A stretch of DNA of 64,000 bases from CAVQWT01 sp963717705. Its GTDB lineage: Bacteria > Pseudomonadota > Gammaproteobacteria > Burkholderiales > Casimicrobiaceae. Under the pieces are notes generated by a model. The model was given only the letters and a program-made list of their open reading frames with translations. It searched no databases and was not told where the DNA came from. The position numbers and the translations under genes are program-made. Numbering within the stretch: the first letter of the stretch is position 1; each line of letters starts with the position of its first letter. The DNA lies in assembly GCA_963717705.1 (NCBI GenBank), contig CAVQWT010000002.1, positions 248,001 to 312,000 of the forward strand, in the 5' to 3' direction. Positions 1-6,403 of the stretch are shown one piece after another.

Positions 1-96
1 GAGCCGCGGCAGGAGGATCGGAACCCGCTATGATCGCCTTTCGCGGGAGCGGACGCAACCCGCGTCCGCCGACGACCGCATCCGCCCATACACGCC

Positions 97-786
97 ATGC
101 CTGCACCCAAGATCAAGACCGCGGCCTTCCTCGCCAACCTGCCCCTGTTCCGCGAGCTCGCCGCCGGCGAGATCGAGCGCCTCGCCGCCGGTACCACCGA
201 GGTGCACGTTCCGCGCGGCACGGTGCTGTTCAGCCGCGGCGACCCCTGCACCGGATTCCATCTGGTGGTCTACGGGCGCGTCAAGCTGCTGGTGATGTCG
301 CCGCAGGGCGGCGAAAAGGTCGTCGAGATCATCAACCCGGGCTTCTCGTTCGGCGAGGCGGTGATGTTCATGGAGCGGCCCTACGTCGTGACGGCGGAGA
401 CGCTTGCCGATTCGATGCTGCTGCACGTCAGCCGCGACGTCGTGTTCGAAGGGCTCGCACGCGACCCCCGGTTTGCCCGCCGCATGCTCGCCGGCCTGTC
501 GCGCCGCCTGCACGGCCTGGTCAGCGACGTCGAGTCGTACTCGCTGAAGTCGGGCACCGAGCGCGTCATCGGCTATCTGCTGCACACCGAAGGCGAGCCC
601 GCGGGCGAGGGTGCGCACCGCGTCGCGCTGCCGGTGGCGAAAGCGGTGCTCGCGTCGCGCCTCAACCTGACGCCGGAGCACTTCTCGCGGGTCCTGCACG
701 ATCTCGCCGAGCAGGGACTGATCGGCATCGACGGCCGCAACATCGAGATCCGGGATCTCGAGCGCCTGCGCTCCTACGGCAACTAG
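97..786 (+). CDS. Crp/Fnr-family transcriptional regulator, Dnr-like
   Basis: Regulator of 229 residues. The first ~125 residues look like the cyclic-nucleotide-binding-type beta barrel (glycine turns such as GDPCTGF and FSFGEA), followed by a long dimer helix and a C-terminal winged helix-turn-helix. The recognition helix contains PEHFSRVL. Its E-x-x-S-R spacing is the one FNR and Dnr proteins use to read TTGAT-N4-ATCAA. The only cysteine is Cys51, so the N-terminal 4Fe-4S cluster of true FNR is absent; a Dnr-type (heme/NO-sensing) role is inferred. Two matching boxes lie in this window, before nrdD (5356) and before the decaheme cytochrome operon (54739), which makes these genes its plausible targets. 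It ends convergently on a small membrane-peptide gene. The family call is firm; the signal sensed is not shown. Confidence 0.85.
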   Translation: MPAPKIKTAAFLANLPLFRELAAGEIERLAAGTTEVHVPRGTVLFSRGDPCTGFHLVVYGRVKLLVMSPQGGEKVVEIINPGFSFGEAVMFMERPYVVTAETLADSMLLHVSRDVVFEGLARDPRFARRMLAGLSRRLHGLVSDVESYSLKSGTERVIGYLLHTEGEPAGEGAHRVALPVAKAVLASRLNLTPEHFSRVLHDLAEQGLIGIDGRNIEIRDLERLRSYGN

Positions 787-890
787 GCGCCGCCGAACGC
801 CAGCACCACGACGACCGCGACGGCGAGGTAGACCGCCCAGCCGATCGCGCATCGCCGGCAGGCGACCCACTGCCGCCACGCGCCCGTCAT
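783..890 (-). CDS. 35-residue single-pass membrane peptide coupled to heme A synthase
   Basis: Very short reading frame whose ATG overlaps the TGA of the heme A synthase gene as ATGA (887-890), the arrangement expected of translational coupling. The peptide has a cytoplasm-like N-terminus rich in Trp and Arg, a CRRC pair at residues 11-14, and one hydrophobic helix (about residues 16-33) ending in a Gly-rich tail. Its stop overlaps the stop of the convergent regulator gene. I do not recognise a family. Small single-helix proteins often accompany terminal oxidases and their assembly factors, so a role in heme A synthase or oxidase assembly is a guess from context. The CxxC could bind metal or heme. 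Evidence for a real gene is the exact overlap, the membrane segment and its fit in the gap. Confidence 0.5.
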   Translation of the reverse strand: MTGAWRQWVACRRCAIGWAVYLAVAVVVVLAFGGA

Positions 891-1963
891 CGAGCGGCCC
901 GCACGCGCAGCGCGTGCGCGAGGTTCAGCGCCGCCGCCAGCACGACGACCGCGCCGGCCTGGTGCGCGGCGGCCAGCGGCAGCGGCACGACCAGAAGCAG
1001 GGTCGCGATGCCGAGCGCGATCTGGCCGACGATCGCCGCCAGCAGCAGGTGCGCCCCGGCACGCGCGACCGCCGGCACCCCGGGCGCGGCGACGACCCGC
1101 CACCACAGCATCGGGATCGCCACCGCCAGCGCATAGGCGACCAGCCGGTGCTGGAACTGCACCGTCGCCATGTTCCAGAAGAAGTTCCTCCACCAGGGCT
1201 CGAGCATGAAGAGCTCCGGCGGCACCAGCGTGCCGTTCATCAGCGGCCAGGTGTTGTACGCGAATCCGGCGCGGATTCCCGCGACGAGTCCTCCGGTCAG
1301 CACCATCGCGAACACCAGCAGCGCCAGCCACAGGGCCCGTCGGCCGAGCGCGCGCATGGCCGGTGAAGCATCCGCGACGGGCGGGCGCATCAGCGACAGC
1401 GCCGTCCAGAACATCGCGGCGAAGATGACGAACGCGAGCCCGAGATGCGCGGTCAGCCGGAACTGCGACACCCGCGGGTCGTCGACGAGCCCGCTCTTGA
1501 CCATGTACCAGCCCAGCGCGCCCTGCAGACCTCCCAGCACGAAGATTCCGGCCAGCCGCACCGCGTATCCCGGCGGGATGCGCCGCCGCACGAGGAACCA
1601 GAGATAGGGAACGAGGAACGCGACGCCGATCAGCCGCCCCAGCAGCCGGTGGAAGTACTCCCACCAGAAGATGCCCTTGAACTCGTCGAGGCTCATCCCC
1701 TTGTTGACTTCGCGATACTCGGGCGTGAGCTTGTACTTGTCGAAGGTGACCTGCCACTGCGCGTCGTCGAGCGGGGGCAGCGTACCCACCAGCGGCTGCC
1801 ACTCGACGATCGACAGGCCCGAATGCGTGAGCCGCGTGACGCCGCCGACGACCACCATGCAGAACACCAGCGCACAGCAGCCCAGCAGCCAGAGCGCGAC
1901 CGGACGATGGGGGGCCGGGGAGACGGCCGCGACGCGATGCGACGCGGCCAGCGAAATGTTCAC
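887..1963 (-). CDS. ctaA: Heme A synthase, COX15/CtaA family
   Basis: Integral membrane protein of 358 residues that oxidises heme O to heme A for aa3-type cytochrome oxidases. About eight membrane segments are visible. The conserved heme-ligand histidines lie in YFHRLLGR, TAHLGLA, FQHRLVAY and AAHQAGA, and the glutamate motif SIVEWQPL follows the first helix, as in the proteobacterial COX15 type. It starts at ATG 1963, with a short leader before the NrdG-like gene on the same strand. Its stop overlaps the start of the 35-residue peptide gene. No oxidase structural genes or heme O synthase are in view, so this copy is separate from the cta operon, or that operon lies beyond the left edge. Confidence 0.93.
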   Translation of the reverse strand: MNISLAASHRVAAVSPAPHRPVALWLLGCCALVFCMVVVGGVTRLTHSGLSIVEWQPLVGTLPPLDDAQWQVTFDKYKLTPEYREVNKGMSLDEFKGIFWWEYFHRLLGRLIGVAFLVPYLWFLVRRRIPPGYAVRLAGIFVLGGLQGALGWYMVKSGLVDDPRVSQFRLTAHLGLAFVIFAAMFWTALSLMRPPVADASPAMRALGRRALWLALLVFAMVLTGGLVAGIRAGFAYNTWPLMNGTLVPPELFMLEPWWRNFFWNMATVQFQHRLVAYALAVAIPMLWWRVVAAPGVPAVARAGAHLLLAAIVGQIALGIATLLLVVPLPLAAAHQAGAVVVLAAALNLAHALRVRAAR

Positions 1964-2047
1964 GGCGGGAATTATCCCACAGCGAGAGTGGCCACCCGGC
2001 CCGTCCGCGGTGGACGGCGCCGGGGCCGGCCGGGCCAGGACCCCGCT

Positions 2048-2767
2048 TCAGCGCACCGTCACGCCCGGGACGAACGCGGCGAGTGTGGCGACCAGCACCC
2101 GGTCGATCGGCGCCCCATGCGGCGCCGCAGCCACGACCGCCGGATCGGCGCAGCCCGCCGGCCGGAACGGCTGCAGCACCCATGCCCGGACGTCGCGCGA
2201 GGCGAGCTCGTCGGCGAGTTCCAGCAGCGCGCCCGGCGGCGTCAGCGCCGGATGCACCGTCGTGCGCACCTCGAACTCCACGCCGGAGGCGCGAAGCAGG
2301 TCGAGGCTCTCGCGTGCCGCTGCGCCGCTGCCTTCGACGCCGGTGACGTCGCCGTAGCGCGCCATCGGCGCCTTCGCGTCGAAGCCGACCCAGTCGACCA
2401 GTGGCAGCACCGACGCGAGCCGCCGCGGGTACGCGCCGCCGGTGTGCAGCCCGATCCCGAACCCCAGGGCGCGCACTTCCCGGATCGCGCCGGCCAGCCC
2501 GGGCTGCGCCGTCGGCTCGCCGCCGGAGAACACGACCGCGTCCAGCAGCCCGCGCCGCGAGCGCAGGAACGCGAGCACCTCGGGCCATGCGTGCTCGCGC
2601 GAATTGACGGCGGGGTCCCGCCGCGCCGGGACGAGGTGCGGGTTGTGGCAGTAGCCGCAGCGCCACGGGCACCCCTGCAGGAACAGCACCGCCGCGAGCC
2701 GGCCCGGGATGTCGGACGTCGAGAACGGCGCGATGCCGCCGACGTACACGCCTGACGCGCGCGCCAC
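2048..2767 (-). CDS. nrdG: Anaerobic ribonucleotide reductase-activating protein (radical SAM)
   Basis: Radical S-adenosylmethionine protein of 239 residues. The cluster motif CPWRCGYC (Cys33, Cys37, Cys40) has CxxxCxxC spacing for the 4Fe-4S cluster. The SGGEPTAQ segment is the usual SAM-binding GGE motif, with GLHTGGAYP further on. In NrdG proteins this cluster cleaves SAM and abstracts hydrogen from a glycine of NrdD. It lies downstream of the separate glycyl-radical gene and of nrdD on the same strand, so the order is nrdD, radical domain, activase. The chosen start is a GTG at 2767. Its ribosome site is weak, so an internal start is possible. The NrdG role is inferred from motif and neighbours. 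Confidence 0.88.
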   Translation of the reverse strand: MARASGVYVGGIAPFSTSDIPGRLAAVLFLQGCPWRCGYCHNPHLVPARRDPAVNSREHAWPEVLAFLRSRRGLLDAVVFSGGEPTAQPGLAGAIREVRALGFGIGLHTGGAYPRRLASVLPLVDWVGFDAKAPMARYGDVTGVEGSGAAARESLDLLRASGVEFEVRTTVHPALTPPGALLELADELASRDVRAWVLQPFRPAGCADPAVVAAAPHGAPIDRVLVATLAAFVPGVTVR

Positions 2768-2880
2768 GGTCGTCCCGCCCTGCGGCGATCGCGACGCGAT
2801 CGGCGGCGTCCCGTGCGGCGGTCAACGGTCGCATCGAAGTCGCGTGGACGGAGCCCGCCGGCGTCGTGCCCGGCGCGCGC

Positions 2881-3090
2881 TCAGATCGCGTCGCGAGTGC
2901 CGCAGCCCGCGCCGCAGCCGGGCTCGACGAAGAACTGGCGCTCGCGGTGCTCGCCCTTCTTGCCGATGTTGAATGACGCCACCGGCCGGTGGTAGCCCAT
3001 CACGCGCGTCCATACCTCGCAGCGCTGGCGCTCGGCGTCGGTCAGCGTCATCGCTTCGGCGAGATGCGCGGCATCGGTCATGTTGTTCAT
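2881..3090 (-). CDS. Stand-alone glycyl-radical domain of class III ribonucleotide reductase
   Basis: A 69-residue protein that matches only the C-terminal end of NrdD. The segment CEVWTRVMGYHRP followed by FNIGKKGEHRERQFF corresponds to the family's glycyl-radical region (RVxGYxRP...GK...E); the radical glycine would be Gly32. The large NrdD upstream ends just after its zinc motif and lacks this part. It is not a simple frameshift: the large gene has its own TAG at 3167-3169, 76 bases separate the two, and this gene has a GGAG ribosome site seven bases before its ATG. Three cysteines occur, two of them in the unusual tail VEPGCGAGCGTRDAI. It would have to bind NrdD in trans and be activated by NrdG, much as YfiD supplies a radical domain to pyruvate formate-lyase. 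Confidence 0.82.
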   Translation of the reverse strand: MNNMTDAAHLAEAMTLTDAERQRCEVWTRVMGYHRPVASFNIGKKGEHRERQFFVEPGCGAGCGTRDAI

Positions 3091-3166
3091 CTTCGGGCTC
3101 CGGGGGAGGAATGCTTCGGGTCGATGGGTTACGGGCAGGCGTGCGGGCGATCGGGCGACGTCGAGG

Positions 3167-5224
3167 CTACGCGGCCAGCCGGGCGCGCTTCGCCGCCAGC
3201 CGCTCCTCGTCGCATTTCGGGCAGAACTCGTGCTCGCCGGCGAGATAGCCGTGCGTCGGGCAGATCGAAAAAGTCGGGGTGATGGTGATGTACGGCAGCC
3301 GGAAGCGCTCGAGCGCGCGGCGCACCAGTGTCTTGCACGCGTCGGCCGACGACACCCGCTCGTTCATGTACAGGTGCAGGACGGTGCCGCCGGTGTACCT
3401 GGTCTGCAGCTCCTCCTGCCGCGTCAGCGCCTCGAACGGATCGTCGGTGAAGCCCACCGGCAGCTGCGAGCTGTTGGTGTAGTACGGCGTCTCCGCCGTG
3501 CCGGCCTGAAGGATGTCCGGCCAGCGCTTGCGGTCCTCCTTGGCAAAGCGATATGTCGTGCCCTCGGCCGGCGTCGCCTCGAGGTTGTAGAGGTGCCCCG
3601 TCTCCTCCTGGAACGCGACGATGCGCGCGCGCAGGTGGTCGAGCAACCGCACGGCGAACGCGTGGCCGTACGGCGTCGTGATGTCCTCGGCGCCGCGGGT
3701 GAAGTTCCGGATTGCCTCGTTGACGCCGTTGACGCCGATGGTCGAGAAGTGGTTGCGCAGCGTGCCGAGGTAGCGCCTGGTGTACGGGAACAGCCCCTGG
3801 TCGATCAGCCGCTGGATCACCTTGCGCTTGACCTCGAGGCTGTCGCGCGCGTGGCGCAGCAGCTCGTCCAGGCGGCGGAACAGCGAGAGCTCGTCGCCGG
3901 CGTGCAGGTAGCCCAGCCGCGCGCAGTTGATCGTCACCACGCCGAGCGAACCGGTCTGCTCGGCGCTGCCGAAGAGACCGTTGCCGCGCTTCAGCAGTTC
4001 GCGCAGGTCGAGCTGCAGGCGGCAGCACATCGACCGGATCATGTTCGGCTTCAACTCGGAGTTGAGGAAGTTCTGGAAGTACGGCAGCCCGTACTTCGCG
4101 GTCATCGCGAACAGCGGCTCGGTGTTCGGGTGGTCCCAGTCGAAGTCTGGCGTGATGTTGTAGGTCGGGATCGGGAACGTGAACACGCGCCCCTTGGCGT
4201 CGCCCTCGGTCATCACCTCGATGTACGCCCGGTTGATGACGTCCATCTCCGGCTGCAGGTCGCCGTACGCGAACGGCATCTCCTCGCCGGCGACGACCGG
4301 GATCTGCTCCTTGAGGTCGTCCGGGCAGGTCCAGTCGAAGGTCAGGTTGGTGAACGGCGTCTGCGTGCCCCAGCGCGACGGCACGTTGAGGTTGTAGATG
4401 AGCTCCTGGATGCACTGCTTCACCTCGCCGTAGGTCATGTCGTCCTTGCGGACGAACGGCGCCATGTAGGTGTCGAACGAACTGAACGCCTGCGCGCCCG
4501 CCCACTCGTTCTGCAGCGTCCCGAGGAAGTTGACGATCTGCCCGACCGCGCTCGACATGTGCTTGGGCGGGCCCGACTCGACCTTGCCCGGGACGCCGTT
4601 GAGGCCCTCGTGCAGCAGCTGCCGCAGCGACCAGCCGGCGCAGTAGCCGGCGAGCATGTCGAGGTCGTGGATGTGCACGTCGCCGTCACGGTGCGCGCGC
4701 CCGATCTCCGGGGCGTAGACGTGCGACAGCCAGTAGTTGGCGACGACCTTGCCCGAAACGTTGAGGATCAGGCCGCCCAGCGAGTAGCCCTGGTTGGCGT
4801 TGGCGTTGACGCGCCAGTCCTTCTGGTCGAGGTACTCGTCGATCGACGCGGCGACGTCGACCAGGGTCTTTCGCTGGTCGCGCAGCCGCGCGTGGCGGTC
4901 GCGGTAGACGATGTAGGCGCGCGCGGTGTCGAAGTACCCGGCGGCCGCCAGCGTGTGCTCGACGGTGTCCTGGATCGACTCGATGCCGGGCACGCCGGCG
5001 TCGAAGCGGTGCGCGAGCACGCGGCCGACGCTGGCGGCGAGGCGCTGCGCCTCGGCGGCGTCGTACTCGCCGGTGGAAGCGCCGGCACGCGCTATGGCGG
5101 CGGCGATCTTGGCGAGATCGAACGGGGCGCGGGCGCCGTCCCGCTTGACGACGTGAGTCGGAAGCGTCGGCGGCAGCTGGGCAGCCGGGGCCGGCGCGAT
5201 GGACTGGGACGGGACGACGGACAC
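3167..5224 (-). CDS. nrdD: Anaerobic ribonucleoside-triphosphate reductase, large part
   Basis: Class III ribonucleotide reductase that makes deoxyribonucleotides without oxygen. An ATP-cone covers roughly the first 110 residues (starting HVVKRDGARAPFDLAKI). The catalytic barrel includes SMCCRLQLDL, the likely thiyl-radical cysteine region, and GVVTINCARLGYL. The protein ends with the zinc-type pairs CPTH and CPKC and then stops, without the glycyl-radical segment carried by the neighbouring 69-residue gene. The start is taken as GTG 5224 because AGGAGG lies seven bases upstream (685 residues); an ATG at 5281 would add 19 residues but has no such site. The upstream region holds a possible pair of NrdR boxes and an FNR/Dnr-type box, which fits induction under anoxia. 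Confidence 0.93.
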   Translation of the reverse strand: MSVVPSQSIAPAPAAQLPPTLPTHVVKRDGARAPFDLAKIAAAIARAGASTGEYDAAEAQRLAASVGRVLAHRFDAGVPGIESIQDTVEHTLAAAGYFDTARAYIVYRDRHARLRDQRKTLVDVAASIDEYLDQKDWRVNANANQGYSLGGLILNVSGKVVANYWLSHVYAPEIGRAHRDGDVHIHDLDMLAGYCAGWSLRQLLHEGLNGVPGKVESGPPKHMSSAVGQIVNFLGTLQNEWAGAQAFSSFDTYMAPFVRKDDMTYGEVKQCIQELIYNLNVPSRWGTQTPFTNLTFDWTCPDDLKEQIPVVAGEEMPFAYGDLQPEMDVINRAYIEVMTEGDAKGRVFTFPIPTYNITPDFDWDHPNTEPLFAMTAKYGLPYFQNFLNSELKPNMIRSMCCRLQLDLRELLKRGNGLFGSAEQTGSLGVVTINCARLGYLHAGDELSLFRRLDELLRHARDSLEVKRKVIQRLIDQGLFPYTRRYLGTLRNHFSTIGVNGVNEAIRNFTRGAEDITTPYGHAFAVRLLDHLRARIVAFQEETGHLYNLEATPAEGTTYRFAKEDRKRWPDILQAGTAETPYYTNSSQLPVGFTDDPFEALTRQEELQTRYTGGTVLHLYMNERVSSADACKTLVRRALERFRLPYITITPTFSICPTHGYLAGEHEFCPKCDEERLAAKRARLAA

Positions 5225-5272
5225 GGGGCTTCCTCCTGGCGGTCGGATGCGGCAAATCGTCCCGCGCCCCGA

Positions 5273-5319
5273 CCACAACATGTAGTAGGTTTTGGCGACG
5301 GTAGCCCCAAATCTTGCGT
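5273..5319 (-). promoter_or_regulatory. Candidate tandem NrdR boxes before nrdD
   Basis: Two 16-bp elements, 5273-5288 (core CAACATGTAG, 5276-5285) and 5304-5319 (core CCAAATCTTG, 5307-5316), are offset by exactly 31 bp. This is the three-turn spacing known for NrdR repressor sites. Both keep the most conserved positions of the consensus acaCwAtATaTwGtgt (C, A, AT, T, G), matching about 11 and 10 of 16 positions. They sit 49-95 bp upstream of the GTG start. The nrdR gene is not in this window. Individual matches are moderate; the spacing and location raise confidence. Confidence 0.5.
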
Positions 5320-5355
5320 CGCGGCAATCACTTCCGACGCTTTCCTCGACTTTTC

Positions 5356-5369
5356 TTGACCTCGGTCAA
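5356..5369. promoter_or_regulatory. FNR/Dnr-type box between nrdD and the DUF2946 gene
   Basis: TTGAC-CTCG-GTCAA is a perfect inverted repeat that matches the FNR/Anr/Dnr consensus TTGAT-N4-ATCAA except at the two inner bases. For an activator centred at -41.5 it would start a leftward nrdD transcript near 5321, about 97 bases before the GTG. A rightward transcript would begin almost at the DUF2946 start, so nrdD is the better target. The putative regulator is encoded at 97-786. Confidence 0.6.
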
Positions 5370-5409
5370 GGGCCGCCGTCGCGTGGTCGCCACGGGTAGA
5401 ATCGCGCCC

Positions 5410-5784
5410 ATGCTGACCACGCGCCTGCGCACCCGCTGGGCCCGGCTTCTGTTGGGGGCCGTCGCCTTCGCCGCCGCGACCGCGATTCCCGCGACGGGTC
5501 GCGGCCTGCCCGCGGCGCCGTGGGAGGCCGCGGAGCCCTGCACGGCAGGCGATCCGGGGCCGGCACCGGCGCGTCCCGGACCCGCGTCCGGCGCGACCCA
5601 CGCCGGCCACCACTGCGACGGCTGCATCGGAGGCGCGGACCTGGTCGCGCCGCCGGCGTCCCCGCGCGCCGCGTCGCCGCCGGCGCCGGACTGCGCGACC
5701 GCGGCGAAGCCCGTCGACGACGCCCGCGTCGCCTCGGCCCGGGCGCACACCGCCCGGCCGCCGCGCGGCCCGCCGCCGGCCTGA
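5410..5784 (+). CDS. DUF2946-like periplasmic protein, probably copper-related
   Basis: A 124-residue protein starting at ATG 5410. It has an Arg-rich N-terminus, one hydrophobic segment (about residues 12-28, signal peptide or anchor), then a Pro/Ala-rich tail with HAGHHCDGC, a likely metal-binding cluster. This layout (short secreted protein with a His/Cys motif, next to a PCuAC copper chaperone) fits the DUF2946 family found near copper genes. The exact function is unknown. The downstream chaperone begins 131 bases later on the same strand. The C-terminal third is low complexity, so the family call rests on the motif, size and context. Confidence 0.55.
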   Translation: MLTTRLRTRWARLLLGAVAFAAATAIPATGRGLPAAPWEAAEPCTAGDPGPAPARPGPASGATHAGHHCDGCIGGADLVAPPASPRAASPPAPDCATAAKPVDDARVASARAHTARPPRGPPPA

Positions 5785-5915
5785 CCACCGCCTCCCGCCG
5801 CCCGCGATCCCGGCGCCTGCCCCCGTGTATCGGGGGCGCCGCCGGCCGGCCGCACCGTTGCTTTGGCGCCCGCCCTGCGCGCGTCCCCCCAACATCCGTC
5901 GATTCCAAGGAAGCC

Positions 5916-6403
5916 ATGTCCAAGACCTCGTTCCCCTCCCTCCGCCGCGCCGCCTTCGCGCTGGCCGCCGCCACCCTCGCACTGCCTGCCGCCGCGCAGG
6001 TCACCGTCGCCGACGCCTGGGTGCGCGGCACCGTCACCGGCCAGGCGGCCACCGGCGCCTTCATGCAGCTCAAGTCCCCGGCCGACACCGCGCTTGGTCG
6101 CGGCCGCTTCGCCGGTGGCGAAGATCGTCGAGATCCACGAAATGAAGATGGACGCCGGCGTGATGAAGATGAGCGCGATCGACGCGCTGGCGGTGCCCGC
6201 CGGCAAGACCGTCGAACTGAAGCCCGGCGGCTACCACGTGATGCTGATGGGCCTCGTCGCGCCGCTGAAGGAAGGCGAGACCGTGCCGGTCACGCTGACC
6301 TTCAAGGCGAAGGACGGCAAGACGCAGACGGTCGAGGTGAAGGCGCCGGTGCGCGCGCTGACCGGCAGGGGCCAAAGCGCCCGACGCGGCGCACAAGCAC
6401 TGA
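5916..6403 (+). pseudogene. Periplasmic PCuAC copper chaperone with two frameshifts
   Basis: The start at 5916 gives a signal peptide (MSKTSFPSLRRAAFALAAAT...) and the mature beginning VTVADAWVRGT. The frame breaks at about 6095-6097, in cgcTTGGtc. Removing one base restores ADTALVAAASPVAKIVEIHE and the copper(I) site, seen as HEMKMDAGVMKM and later HVMLMGL, the H-M-x10-M-x21-H-x-M pattern of the family. A second break in the GGGG run at 6368-6371 hides the usual end; with three Gs the protein ends APDAAHKH at TGA 6401-6403. Repaired length is 161 residues, normal for PCuAC. Such proteins deliver copper to the CuA or CuB centres of oxidases or N2O reductase. It is either a recent pseudogene or the result of sequencing errors. 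Confidence 0.8.

Noticed and set aside
3091..3169. A frameshift explaining the split NrdD
   Set aside because: There are two separate stop and start signals, a 76-base gap, and a proper GGAG ribosome site before the small gene, so it is not a single-base slip.
3080..5359. A 759-residue plus-strand frame over nrdD
   Set aside because: Antisense of the ATP-cone and catalytic barrel of NrdD; no start context and no recognisable domain.
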